In this document: in pieces, positions 43,417 through 55,202 of the stretch | How positions within the stretch are numbered: position 1 is the stretch's first letter | How the letters are laid out: every line of letters begins with the position of its first letter | Assembly: GCF_027595985.1 (NCBI RefSeq) | Contig: NC_073303.1 | Location: 324,441,679-324,505,678, forward strand | Length of the DNA: 64,000 nucleotides | Reading direction: 5' to 3' | From: Sorex araneus | Lineage: Eukaryota; Chordata; Mammalia; Eulipotyphla; Soricidae | Program-made: the position numbers and the translations under genes | The notes under the pieces: model-generated | The model's database searches: none | What the model was told of the DNA's origin: nothing | The model's input: the letters and a program-made list of their open reading frames with translations, nothing else

Positions 43417-43612
43417 GGGGACTGGAACGATAGCACAGCGGGGAGGGCATTTGCCTTGCATGCAGCCGACCCGGGTTCTATTCCCAGCATCCCATATGGT
43501 CCCCTGAGCACTACCAGGGGTAATTCCTGCGTGCAGAGCCAGGAGTAACCCCTGTGTATCGCCAGGTATGACCCAAAAAGCCAAAAAAAAAACAAAACCC
43601 AAAAAACAAAAC
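43417..43612 (+). mobile_element. SOR-type SINE with 15-bp target-site duplication
   Basis: GGGGACTGGAACGATAGCAC, GACCCGGGTTCTATTCCCAG, an A-rich tail with AAAACCC units. GAAAATAACACTCAT flanks it at 43401-43415 and 43613-43627. Confidence 0.95.
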
Positions 43613-44053
43613 GAAAATAACACTCATGGTTTATAGATGAAAAGCATACACAGGGTCTAAAGGACCCTAACCATTCAGAACAACAGGGGCAGGAATGCAG
43701 CTTTGGTTTGCAACCCAAGGAATACAACCCAAAGGTCCCTAGCCCTGCCCTGAGCCCACCAGAAAGTAAGGCCGGGAAGGAGCCAGCAGAACTTGAGGGA
43801 ACCAAGGCTCCAGAGATGTCATTTAGAAGGCAAGTCCCTGCTGTGTTGTGTCTCTGTTCAGAATCTGGGAACTGAGACCCGGGGAAGTTGAGACACACAA
43901 ACTGTGGTGGTACGTGATCCGGGCTTGGCTCGGGGATGTGCGTCAAGAGTGCAAGGCAAGACAGGCTCCTGGAATTTAGGAACAGAAACTATGATGAAAA
44001 GACAACGTTTGAGAGCCAGGGTTTAACCAGGCATCATGGTTGAATGGGGTAGG

Positions 44054-44103
44054 AAAGGCCCACAGGATGACAATTCATAAAGGCCCACAGGATGACAATT
44101 CAT
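44054..44103. repeat. 25-bp perfect tandem duplication
   Basis: AAAGGCCCACAGGATGACAA plus TTCAT occurs twice head to tail. Confidence 0.95.
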
Positions 44104-44243
44104 AAAGTGGCAAATGAGAAGACGGCAGCCAACTTGCTGCAGAACACAGTGCAGCATGCTCTTAGAATGAGGGCCAGTGTATGTTGGAGGGCCCGCTGTG
44201 TTCCATGGTTTAGATGGGACTAGACAAAATCATCTAAAATCAT

Positions 44244-44246
<3 letters not shown>

Positions 44247-44278
<32 letters not shown>
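44247..44278. repeat. (GT)n microsatellite
   Basis: Uninterrupted GT run near the donor of the exon at 44365. Confidence 0.95.
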
Positions 44279-44280
<2 letters not shown>

Positions 44281-44364
44281 GGGATGCAGCAGTATTCTGG
44301 GGTAAGATATAGACAGTGATCTAAGCTGAGAAATAGACAGTGAACTCTCTCTGTGTGGAGGTAC

Positions 44365-44592
44365 CTCAGCCAAATCTTCTTCCTCTTCCATTCTTTTCCC
44401 TTGCCGCCAGTGTTTTAGCAGCCACCTGAGTTTGACATAGAAAAGGAAGATGTTCTGCTTCAGGAAACGGAGCTCCTGCTGCATTAGATTCTTCTCATCA
44501 CTCCAGGTCCGCTCATGGAAGGTGCTCTGCAGAGCCAGGCTGTGCATTTCCAGCTCTTTCCACCTCAGACCATAAAGATGCTCCTCCTCCAT
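44365..44592 (-). CDS. MTCL1: MTCL1 coding exon, 76 codons, coiled coil with conserved [15 protein letters not shown]
   Basis: This 228-nt exon (phase 0/0) begins [20 protein letters not shown] directly after a CCATTTCAG acceptor and ends EEEEDLAE before GTACCT. It contains the well-conserved block [20 protein letters not shown] and [16 protein letters not shown], a helical segment with regularly spaced aromatic and leucine residues, characteristic of MTCL1 and SOGA1. The first codon is an ATG, but this is an internal Met and not a start: the preceding exon joins in frame. A (GT)n microsatellite sits 87 nt past the donor, in the intron. Confidence 0.96.
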
Positions 44593-45435
44593 CTGAAATG
44601 GAATGAGAGAAAGTGTTATGGCAGCATCCTCCCGGTTCATCCTAATCCAACCACTCGTGGATTCACGTGGTACCATTTTATATATGGGGCATGGAACATG
44701 TAAACCTCCAATGATTGGTCTAACCCTTTGAGATGCTTCATATTTCTCAAACCTTCATGATTTCTCTGATCTAGAAGAGATAATTTAAGCAAACTAATTT
44801 AATTCTTTCTCCTGTCCAGTCTCTCATGGTGTTTTAAAAAGGCATCTATACAAAGACAAAAAATTAAACCTCTCTAAACTCCTCTGGAGTATTATTCCTT
44901 GGATGTAGAGCTTGTGTCTACTTCAATGTAGCTTCCACTTGCCCTGTCTGTAAGCTTGCACACAGAGGAACACTGCATTTGGAAAAGGGAGCAATGCAAA
45001 CTCTCCTTTGGGGTTTCCTGAGCCACTGGGTCTCTGCCATCCCGTGTAGAAAGTGGAGAACTCAGAACTGATGAAATCTAGCAGAGATGTGGAAAGCAAG
45101 AGTGGCATGGCCAGAGCATTCTTGGAAAACTTTCAAAACCCTACTACATACAGTGGTGAGCAAACAGGAAAGGCAGTCCAAACCTATTTCCAATTTTAAG
45201 ATTTCATATTCCTTTCAATGTGGTAAGTCTTGAAATAAAAGCTGAAATAAATGTTTTCCATATCTAGATTAAGTTCCTATCTTTAAAACAGTAGTATACT
45301 CTTTAACAATCAATATTTATTATGAACAAAGGGGTGTGAATAAAATGTTAGTCTACAGGTGACACATTAGTGCAACTTCTATAGTAACAAAAGTGACATA
45401 TGGATGAAAACTTTATGCTCTATTAAAAAAACAAG

Positions 45436-45502
45436 GTTAGTGCTGGGGATGTAGCTTAGTGGAAGAGCCCTTGCATCAGTCTCTAGCACTGCAAAACCCA
45501 AA
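45436..45502 (+). mobile_element. ID-like tRNA-derived SINE fragment
   Basis: GCTGGGGATGTAGCTTAGTG, GAAGAGCCCTTGCATCAG and CTCTAGCACTGCAAAACCC, a tRNA-Ala-like head with an A/C-rich tail. Confidence 0.5.
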
Positions 45503-46798
45503 CCAAACCAAATCTAACAAAAATCAACAGAAAACAAGGTCAGAAGTCTATTTCTTCTTTACCGGCTGTCCTCTCCTAAAATAATTCTTCCTCTTGCGCC
45601 AAAAATCAAGACATTCTATTTTGCTTTGGTTCTCCTGAAGTACTCGACTCATGTTCAGAACTCAGACTAAGGCTCTGGATGCCTGTGATTGACATCCACT
45701 GACCAGCTGGCAGAGGACAAGGGCTCTGGGAGGGCCTGCTCGCACAGCGATCTGCACGGCCCCTGTTATGACATCACACCTTTTTATTTTTTGCACTTGG
45801 ACTGTAAGAACATAAAACAATCCACTCAACACCTAAGCAGCCCTCGAGTGCTATCCTAGTTCTGTCCTTCTGGACCCAACAACGGAGTGGGAAGGGTCGG
45901 CCTCCATGCTGGGAAACTTCCCATGCTGGTGAGGTGTTATCCTCCACCTGCAGTGTCTTTGTAGCCCACTCGATACTCTAAGAACAGTGCCACCAAAAGT
46001 TGCTCACAGTTTGTGTGGAGGAAAGTAGATGCGAGCCTGGTGCAAGGCAGGTTCTGCTGATCACTAGTCTTAGTCAGAGAAGGTGCAGTGCTGGTGGATC
46101 GAGGGGAGGTGTTTTCTTGCTATTTTATCTGCAACCCCCAGAAATACTCTTTCCTGCAACTTTTCCACTGCTCTGGCTGCCTACTTCAGTCCCATGATTC
46201 CAAGCAGTTCCCTAGGGCTCAGAGTCTGTGCTCTGGGCCTGTCAGGGGGTGCACCTTCCTTTCCCTTTCAACAAGCTTTGACAAGATCTTACTACCTCCA
46301 GCGGTAGTCTGTAGGCTGAAACCTCAACTTTAAGTCCTGGACGCACTGGAACCCTGACACTTTCCCAACAGCATCTCCAGGGATAAATCTACATGGTGAA
46401 CTTAAGCATTGTGAGAGGCAAGCGAAAGAATAAAGCAATATTATTTAGCAATTTACCTTTCAGGTAACAGGAAATCACTTCCCTTTTGTAACTATCTGTG
46501 TACTTTTGACCTGTAAAGGAAACTAGTGAAATAGGGTGTCTACTGGTGAAGAGTGACAGCCATATCCAGCTGCTGGCAGTCAGCATTGTTTGCCTTAAGC
46601 TACAGGGGGCAGGACCTGCACTTTTCGTACATCCCTTAATATGTTTCTGCCCTAGTTACTGAGCAGGATCGCCAGCAGCCAGGGGCTCATGGTAACAAAT
46701 GTGCATGTACAAAATAAGTTCTAAACAAGATACCCCTGGTATCTTGTTTGCACAAGATAAGCATTTTAAGGCACATGGTAACCTATTCAAAACAAAGT

Positions 46799-46959
46799 GT
46801 TTTTTATTTTAAATTTTATTTGGGGGAGGGGTCATACTTGGTGATGCTTAGGGGTTACTCCTGGCTCTGTACGGGAGACCATCTGGGATGCTGGGTATCC
46901 AACCTGGATCAGACTCATGCAAGGCAAGCACCTTACACTGCACTATCACTCCAGCCCCA
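46799..46959 (-). mobile_element. SOR-type SINE, shortened
   Basis: GGTCATACTTGGTGATGCTT, AGGGGTTACTCCTGGCTCTG, CATGCAAGGCAAGCACC, CTATCACTCCAGCCCC. About 30 bases of the body are missing. Confidence 0.8.
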
Positions 46960-47337
46960 ACCAAGTGATTTTTTGCTTTTGTTTGAAAAGGTCCAGTTAT
47001 GTTTTTAAGATCAAATGAGAGCAAGGGGAACAGAGAAGGCAATTCTGTGTCCGGACACCGGCTTACAGCTTAGTTAGATTCAGGCGGCAGGGATGATCTT
47101 TGGGAGGCCCTGGGGCCTTGGTACTGGGAGTTCTGGAAAGTAAACAGTCCCGGGATTATTAGCATAACCTGTTGGTGACAGGTTCTTGAAAACAGCCAAA
47201 AGAGTTTATAAGGGGCTTAGTGACTGAAGGGGTTTCAAAGACGGTAGTTTAGAGGGAGCTGTTACTTTCTATCAGAAGAGTATCCTGATCTTCACAAAAT
47301 GCACAAATTTGCAGGCCAAGCAAGACTATGGACATGT

Positions 47338-47512
47338 GGGGCTGGAGCAATGGTACAGTGGGGAGGGCATTTGCCTTGCACACGGCTGACCCAAGTTCGA
47401 TCCCTGGCATCCCATATGGTCCCCCAGCACCGCCAGGAGTAATTCCTAAGAGTCAGGAGTAACCCCTGAGCATCGGTGGGTGTGACCCAAAAAGCAAAAA
47501 AAAAAAAAAAAA
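47338..47512 (+). mobile_element. SOR-type SINE with 13-bp target-site duplication
   Basis: GGGGCTGGAGCAATGGTACA, GTGTGACCCAAAAAGCAAAA and a long A-tail. AAGACTATGGACA flanks it at 47322-47334 and 47513-47525. Confidence 0.95.
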
Positions 47513-48936
47513 AAGACTATGGACAAGCTTTCATGTCCAGTTGTAGAAGGTCTTTATTTGATCTGACTCTGCTGGTTAAGGCAATGGACAACTGAGAAAT
47601 CAAAAGGACTTCCTGAGGCACGCTATCACACTGAAAAGCACGGTCCGGACGGCAGCAAGGTAGAAACATCTTGAAAACACTAGTGTGGGGACTGGGCCAC
47701 ACTTCTGTGTGCCTCCTGTGTCCAGGAGTTGATAGCAGACAAGCCGGTATGCTAGAAAACACACCCTGGATCTGTGTTGGGGCTTGCGACCAGGATGGCA
47801 GTGGCGCTGACCCCGTGACATGCTGACTTTACAGATATTGTTTGTAAATGTCTATTCTTGAAGCTGTCTGGCCGCCTGTGTGAGCCGACCCTGGAGCTCT
47901 TCTATACACTCTGTTCAGTTAAACTGGGGTGAGGGTGGGGTGGGATAAAGGTTTAGTGGAAGCAAGCGCGTGGGCTGAGTGAAGATGCCCAGAGGCAGGC
48001 ACATGTTGGGGACACACATTGGTGCTGCAGCAGTGGAATGACTCGCTCTGTCCGAGGATGGGCTGCTGCTCCTCCCCTCCGGCTCCTCACGGAGACAGGC
48101 TGGGAGGTGGTGCCTGGTCCCTGGCCCCTGGCTGCCACGGCAGCCACAGATGCGCTGGATGGGGATCCAGGATGTTCCCAAGGGGTCTAGCTACCAAAGC
48201 AGCTTCTGAACAGTTTCCTAAGCATCCAGGGTGGTCTGTGCTGGGATTCTGAAAGTTTGAACCTTTACATTCCACCTTTAAGACTCAAGGCTCAGGTTCA
48301 CACGTGTTTAAGCTGCAAATTTCGTTGTTTCAGCTGCTTCCTGAGATGATCAGAGTCTCTCCTGTGCTCTCAGGAGCGCCCCTCCATGCTCAGGGTGACT
48401 GGAAAGGAGTCCTTCCATCCCACACTCAGCACCACAGGTCTCCCAATCACATGCGCTGCCCAGAAGGGCTGCTTACTACATCGAAGGGTAGAGAGCTAAA
48501 GATCTTTTAATATTCTTTTTCCTGATAGTCTACTTCTATGTCCAATGATAGATCAGTCAGTCCCACTTTTGAAATTTTTAAAAGTATTTGAGCAAAGGGA
48601 GCAGGTGGCACGAGAACAGAAGCATCACACTTTACCCACTGCTGAATGCTGTTTAACATAGGTGATGCCTACAGCTGGGGTGAGAACTCATTGTTGCAAC
48701 AAAAACAGAGTGTCATTTTATGGGTTGATTGCAATGATTTTTCACTGACTAGATACTTTTCCCCTCAGGATCCTGTTTGCTCTTTCTACTCATCTAGTCT
48801 GATGATATGTGTGGCTTGCCAGGAGTGCCAATCATACCCCAAGAACAGGAAATGCAAAAACAGAGAGCAGATTTCTGCCCTGTGCACTGAGAATGACTGA
48901 GAGAACACAGAGAAGAATGGAGACGAAGAAAATCAG

Positions 48937-49880
48937 GCCATGGTCCAGAGACTCACAAATTACTATTGGAAGAGAGGCACAAGCTGCAGAGATGCCTCCA
49001 GACCCCACGCCAGGCTGAGTCTCATCTGGGGAAACCCAGAGGGGCATGGGTGATGCCCCCTAGTCATCCCAACAGAGCCCCAGCAGCCTAAAACATCCAG
49101 AACTCAATTGCTGCCATACTCATAGCCAATTTCCACAGGCTCGGGACGAGCCTCATCCAGGAGTGAATCTGCTGAAAAACCCAGGACTGTGGGACTTGTG
49201 ACCAAATTCTCAGGCTCTCATGGAGTCAGGAATGGGTGACTGCCTCCCATCTCCCTGTGCTTCCAGGAGTCTGGCAGTCATGTCCACAAACTGCCTCTGG
49301 TGCCATATAAACTCATTAACAGCCATGATCCAGAGACTCATAAATAAATCTCGAAAGAGAGCCACAAGCTGCAGAGATGCCTCCGGACCCCAAAGTCACC
49401 ATCCAGTTAAAAATTTAACTCCAGCTTTAGCACCCTATTCAAAATTTTAGAATTCCTGTAATGTGCAGCTGCATTCGTAGCAACGCGACATCTCATACTC
49501 TACACCATTGATGTACCAAGAGTAGAACACCACATTTGATGGGGTGTAAAGTAGAAGGCAACCGATCTTGATCAAATATATATTTACACACAGGCTCAAA
49601 CTGTAATAACATGTTAGTAATCTCTTATACAAGGGCTTAATGGCTCCAGGGTGAAATTCAACAATCTTCACTTTCCTCTAAGGAAACTTTTTAAGATAAT
49701 TTTTAGTGGATTCTTTACAACAATCAATACAAAATAAATTATTTAGGCACAGGCTTTGGGGATGGTGGGAATATGCAAAATAATGGTGGTGGGAAGGTGT
49801 AATAGTGGTAGGATTGGTGTTGTAATGTTGAATGCAATAAATTATTGTGAACAACTTAAAAAATAAAAATAAAAAAAAGA
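48937..49880 (+). mobile_element. 5'-truncated L1-like retrotransposon 3' end with target-site duplication
   Basis: About 944 bp ending GCAATAAATTATTGTGAACA and an A-rich tail. AAGAAAATCAG flanks it (48926-48936, 49881-49891). No reverse-transcriptase coding is left, so I take it as a long 3' UTR; L1 is inferred from tail and truncation only. Within it, AGAGACTCA...CACAAGCTGCAGAGATGCCTCC occurs twice, about 390 bp apart (near 48956 and 49330). The sequence 1-560 is an inverted copy. Confidence 0.7.
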
Positions 49881-51130
49881 AAGAAAATCAGACACTGGAG
49901 ACTCCTCAAATCTGAGATTTGGTGAGTCTGTTTTGAAAGCTAGAGATTTTTGCTCTACTCAAAAGCTCAACTCTTAAGAAACTCAAGAATAATGGAGATT
50001 ATTGATGCTTTTTCACTTTGCTAGGTATTAAGGATTATTCTGTTAGATTTTTCATAGCTCCTAGATAGGATTTGGGACTCTTTTTCAAATGTACTTCTCT
50101 ACACAGTGAATTTTTTCAGTGACTCATTTCTTTATGCTTATTTTTAATAAGTGATACTTTACAAAACAGCTTGCTCTATCTTTTTGCTTGACATTTATAA
50201 TTTTTTTTAACCCATTCATTTTATTGTCTCCATCTGATCACCCTTGTCTAAGAAGGGCTGAGAGTGGAATCCTTGCCTCAACTCCACATGCATGCTGCTG
50301 GCTTAAGTGTCTGTAGGCACCAGCAAAAGAACATAAACTTTCCTTTCCTTGGGGATTCCTGGGCTACCAGTCAGCTTAGAGCCTGACCCTAGACATGACA
50401 GCTGTCCTTGAAGATGCTCCAGGGAGACTTTCCACTGGGAACAAACTTCCCTGTTGCCTCCTATTCCAGTAAGCAGGTGTTTCACTAGTTTGAGATTTAG
50501 GCGTGGACAGACTTGGGACATCTGAGTTCATCTTGACTTGCCCATGTTGGGCCCAGGACTATCCCTATCCCCAGGGAGTTATTAAAATGCAAGGTGTTGG
50601 GGGGCACCAATTCTGGTAACTATCCTCTTCACCTACCCATGAAATGGCCATAGACCTTGCTCTGGTTTTCCTCCTCTATGCTCAATTCCCACCCTTGAAG
50701 GTGTTCCCAATTTCCTGGGGATTTCAGTCCGAGATTTAAAAGGTCATTTTACTACATGCTGCACTGTATCCAACAAGTTAAGTACCTATAAGACTAAGCC
50801 TCAGAGTAGAGAAATAGCAGCAAATTAATTTGTCCCCTGAGACAACCCTTCTGAAAGTTCAGATGTTTACATGGGAGGGCTGTTAGGGGCCCTGGCTGTT
50901 CCACTGTTCACTTACACAATACTCTCTATAGTTAATAAGAAAAAATTCTCTGCAGTGTACACATTGGACAAGACCTCCATATCCTTAGATTTTATCCTTA
51001 AATTTTAAAATGGGTACCCTCATCAAGCTTATATTTGAAGAAAGCGAAGATCTACTAAACCTACACAAAATATGTTATTTGGTTTAGTCTAGTTTTACCA
51101 CTTTTATTTTTAAACAAATAAATGAACCTT

Positions 51131-51308
51131 TTAAAAAATATTTTGCTTTTTATGGGTCACACCCAGTGATGCACAGGGCTTACTCCTGGCTCTGCACTCA
51201 GGATTATTCCTGGCGGTGCTCGGGGTACCACATGGGATGCTGGGAATCGAACCCGGGTCGGCCAAGTGCAAAGCAAATGCCCTACCTGCTATGCTATCAC
51301 TCCTGCCA
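51131..51308 (-). mobile_element. SOR-type SINE with 15-bp target-site duplication
   Basis: TATGGGTCACACCCAGTGAT, TTATTCCTGGCGGTGCTCGG, GGGAATCGAACCCGGGTCGG, CTATCACTCCTGCC. AAATAAATGAACCTT flanks it at 51116-51130 and 51309-51323. Confidence 0.95.
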
Positions 51309-51363
51309 AAATAAATGAACCTTAAACTTCAGCAATGATTAATTAAAAATGTGTTCCTGGGTC

Positions 51364-51533
51364 AGAGAGCTAGAACGGTGGCGAAGATGCTTGCCTTGCA
51401 CATGGCTGACCTGCATTCAATCCCTGGTACCCTCAATGGTCCCCCGAGTCTTACCAGGAGTAATTCCTGAATGTAGAACCAGGAGTGAGCCCTAAGCACT
51501 GCTAGTTGTGGCCCCAAACCTTTCCCCATTGCA
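51364..51533 (+). mobile_element. SOR-type SINE, diverged
   Basis: GAGCTAGAACGGTGGCGAAG, GCTTGCCTTGCACATGGCTG, CTTACCAGGAGTAATTCCTG. Confidence 0.8.
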
Positions 51534-52893
51534 AAATGTGTTCCCCTGGTTGAACCACCCCTCTAAGGACAGAAAAAATGTCCCTGGGGCCGTACAAGAG
51601 TATCCGTCTGGGCATCTGATTTACCTAAGGTGGCTTCCAAGCCATCTGTAGAGAGTCGCACAGAAACTTAGATCAGTTCCATGTGCACTTTCCTTTACTG
51701 CCCATTTTGCTAGTGGGTCATGAAGACGCATGTGGACAACTTAACTACTTAGTCAGGATGATGCCACTCCAGTGCTAAACACAAAACCCTAAAACCAAAA
51801 ATATAAACATGTGGCGGGCAAAATCAGACTTATTTATGTTATCACCACATGACTGCAGACAGTCACACACATGCAGAGAGGTTGCTCATATCATACACAC
51901 ATGAAGGTTTACTTTGAGGAAGAAAACCGTTACCTCTATTACCAAATTCCCAACAGCTGGATTCTAAAAGTCAACCTGTGTCCGCTCACCCAAGACTATG
52001 CTTATTCATCAGAGTCATTCTGGTCTCTCCCGAAAGCCATTCTGTCCAGCAAATCCTCACTGGACTCTGAGCCTGTGCAGATATACCCATCCCGACATCA
52101 CAACCACCCTTCCTGTATTTGTGTTCTGAAACCCACATCCATGCTCCTCCCTGCCCTGTACCCTGTATGCTTGTATCCCACACTGCTTTACACTCACTCA
52201 TTTCCTGGACATATTTTTTTTGGGAAAATGGTCCATAAATGAGTTTCCACATTTAATACAATCACAACCACAAAAAACAAGACTAAAAGGAATGTTTTCC
52301 ATTACAGTCACTCTAATAACCAGCTTGCGGCTTGCAGGTAATGGACTCTATTCTACCTCCTTGATGTGATTACATATTCTGGAGAGTTCCATTTAGTCCA
52401 GGCCAGTTTTGCTACCACTTCTCTCAAAATCAGTACATGAGGTCAACACCTGTGTACACATACTTAGATAAAACCCCACGTCATTTTATCATGCCTGGTA
52501 TTTCACAGCTGAGGCATAAGAGATCATAAATGCCTTGGTGTTTCGTTGATTAAAGGATAAAAGGATTGCTAGAGAGGAGAGCTATGAGAGATTTCTGACC
52601 CAGAAACTCAATCCTCGGGTACAGGCTTGACTTCATTTATATCTGAAATCTGACCAGTGCCCAAGCTTGGCTACTTCTCACTTGGAACTATTTTTAAGGC
52701 GCCTGAACATTCCAAACCGATAGATTAGATGCTGTTGTCTTAACAAATGTGACTCTCTGCAGATTTGTTGGAAGTCATAAGGAACAAAGAGAAAGAAGAA
52801 TTCAGTGCACGGTCTTGCTTATGCCTACTAAGATGAATAAGCAACAGAAACACTTGCTATTCTGAAGCTTGATGTGCTCGTGTGTGTTGAAGA

Positions 52894-52944
52894 ACGTGTG
52901 TGTGTGTGTGTGTGTGTGTGCTCGCGCGCGCATACGCGCGCATG
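52894..52944. repeat. (GT)n followed by (CG)n-rich alternating tract
   Basis: GTGTGTGTGTGTGTGTG continues as CTCGCGCGCGCATACGCGCG, alternating purine-pyrimidine throughout. Confidence 0.9.
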
Positions 52945-53540
52945 CTGAGGAGTGAATTTTTGTGTGATTGTATTAATGAGCTACTGGGTATGACTGGATT
53001 CTGACTTCAGTTTCCTCTGGTTGTGACTGTTTTCAAAGTGCTGCCATCTGAGGGAAGACCCTTGAGGACAGATTCTTTAGCCTCCAAAATGCATTGGTAA
53101 GAACATAGGATGTGGTTTTCTCCTTTCTGGCATCATTCCCTCTGTAGTTATTTCACAGGGTGAACTACTCCTAAAATAACAACTTTCCTTTTCCTATGAA
53201 GATTTAGAGTTATTTCACAAAGAGGCCTCAAGAAACTGACCTTTGCAAAAAAAAAAAATCTAGGTCAGATTCAGAATACTGTTGCTTTCATTAAGATGCA
53301 GATACTAGGTTTCACATCCACCCCACTGGCCCTTTCCCCTTATCCCCCAAGGAAGGCAGGCAGAGAGCTATAGGAATATGACTCAAGAACAGAGCAATTA
53401 AGTGTGCAATTAGTAGCTACGATGGAGATGGGGCATAAAGAAAACTGCTAGGGCACCTCCTGCTTCTTTCTTGACTCCATTCTAGACAAAAATGTTTGGG
53501 TTCACCTTTGCTCCTTGACCATGGCACTCTGCCACTCTCA

Positions 53541-53612
53541 GCTGGGAGTAGACCCTGCATATTGGCAGGTGTGGCCCCAGAACAAACCAAACAAACATAA
53601 ATTAAAACCATC
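53541..53612 (+). mobile_element. SOR-type SINE 3' fragment
   Basis: GGGAGTAGACCCTGCATATT, GGCAGGTGTGGCCCCAGAAC and an AAACCAAACAAAC tail. Confidence 0.6.
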
Positions 53613-54640
53613 AATGTTTCCGGGCACTGCTAGCTTCTTCTGGAGAGACAGCTGCATAGCCACATGGAGATTCTGCACATTTTCCAAGAGCCTGGCATCA
53701 ACACAGGACTGGCCCTTCAGCTGATCCCATGCACGCCTCAGTGTGGCCAGCCTCCCACCCTGTGTGGGGGGGGAGACTTGGATGCGCCCTTCCCAGAGGG
53801 CCTCTCCTCTGTCAGGTACTCGACGAGTGGCAGGATTGCAGAGGATGTCTCTGAAAGCTGTGTTTGCTTTTACTTCAGCTGTCTGGAAGTGGTTTTCATA
53901 TTGCGGCATGGGCAGAGGTGTGGTCCATTTTCTGAGGTGAAGAGAAAAAGGCTCTGCGTGGCGAGAGCTGAGTGCACCTCCGCCAGCATCCCCGCTTGGG
54001 CTGCCTGACAAGCAGAAACCAAGCACTGCTTGAATCCAGGTGCCTCTACGCAAGCACTTCCTGATTCCCAGCCACTGAGATTCTGTGTGCTCTCAGGGGT
54101 GACAGTCCTCACTCTGCTGACAGTCTTTTTCCTCACCTCCGCTGGAGAGGAGGCACGAGGATGTGTAACATCCCCACTGGAACCGATTATTAGGAATCTT
54201 CACCCAGAAACTTCTAACACAGACTATACTCGAAGCAACACTCCCAGGGTCAGCGGCTCTCTCCTAGGGGCCACCTGTTCTTCTGTCCTGGGCAGAGCTA
54301 TTTGCACCAAAGGATGAGGCTGCTGACGACTGTCTCTTCCTATGGGAATGATGGTAACTAGGAGTTCTGTTCACATGGCATTACCATGGGAACAGAAACT
54401 GCTGAAGAGCCCCAGGCCAGGAGCACACTGCCTGATTCTGTCCTCTGGGGCTGGAGTACTGTCATCAGAAACTGCGGGACTGGCCCCCAGAGACACAGGG
54501 AGAGGCTGGGAGGGTGGTTCATGTGGCAGAGCACACACAGCCTGGTGTGTTTTGTCCCTAGCTTTTGTCCTCTGCATCACACAGTCCCATGAGCACCATC
54601 AGGTGAGGGCTATACATGTATAACAATCCTTTAATCGAGA

Positions 54641-54679
54641 AAGCGAGAAAGAGAGAAAGAGAGAAAGAGTGAGAGAGGG

Positions 54680-54725
<46 letters not shown>
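54641..54725. repeat. (GA)n/(GAAA)n microsatellite
   Basis: GAGAAAGAGAGAAAGAGAG passing into a pure GA run. Confidence 0.95.
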
Positions 54726-54728
<3 letters not shown>

Positions 54729-55043
54729 ATTTCCTCCAGTCTATACAAAAATGGTTGTTGGTTCTCATCCTATTCTGTGTTTGAGAAGCCCAGAAAGTTC
54801 TCACTATATTTCTGAGGCCCACAGGCCTTTGTATGGACTAGGCATTGCTTGTCTAACCACAGCTGTTTGCCTGCACTGCACTGCACTCACCTGTCAGGAC
54901 CCTCCAGTTTACTTTATTCCCATTTGGTAAAATGGTAAAGCCCCATTTGGTTCCACATCCCCCTTGACCTCAGGTGGGAAACGTCAGACAGTCCCTAGCA
55001 GGACGAAGGGGAGGGGCCCGCAGGGGGACCGTCAGCAGCTGAC

Positions 55044-55202
55044 CTCTAGGTTGAAGCAGCTCTGGCTTCCCGGCCGGAAGTTGCCAGAATCCCCATCGGC
55101 TCTGCGGTGCGGCTCCCCCGAGGTGTGCAGGCGCAGCGGCTCCCGCTCGTTGCCTTGCTCCAAAGCCAGCGGCTGCCACTCCATCTGTTCTCTCAGTTTG
55201 GA
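55044..55202 (-). CDS. MTCL1: MTCL1 coding exon, 53 codons
   Basis: This 159-nt exon (phase 0/0) reads [10 protein letters not shown]... through ...[11 protein letters not shown]. The acceptor CACCTGACAG is followed by TCC; the donor is CTAGAG/GTCAGC, a weaker-than-consensus site. In human MTCL1 the matching segment starts SRLKEQLEWQ and ends QTCFSLE, so both ends are conserved while the middle ([24 protein letters not shown]) has diverged. It follows the big coiled-coil exon after an intron of only 1.1 kb and precedes the largest intron in the window (10.4 kb). Long minus-frame reading of the same bases in another frame is a shadow. The middle is probably a loosely constrained linker between coils. 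Confidence 0.93.

Larger units (their letters stand above)
42947..44364 (-). other. MTCL1 intron (1418 nt)
   Basis: Holds a young plus SINE with target-site duplication (43417-43612), a 25-bp tandem duplication (44054-44103) and a (GT)n tract (44247-44278). 43022-43400 and 43628-44053 show nothing recognised. Confidence 0.6.
44593..55043 (-). other. MTCL1 intron (10451 nt)
   Basis: The longest intron here. It holds an ID-like fragment (45436-45502), SINEs at 46799-46959, 47338-47512, 51131-51308, 51364-51533 and 53541-53612, an L1-like 3' end (48937-49880), a (GT)n/(CG)n tract (52894-52944) and a (GA)n tract (54641-54725). An unexplained minus open frame lies at 53613-54053. Nothing was recognised in 45503-46798, 47526-48925, 49892-51115, 51534-52893 and 54054-54640. 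Confidence 0.6.

Noticed and set aside
43389..43946. 185-residue minus open frame
   Set aside because: Half of it is the reverse complement of a young SOR SINE; the repeated 'TQELPLVVLRGPYGMLG...' type peptide recurs at every minus-strand reading of this SINE.
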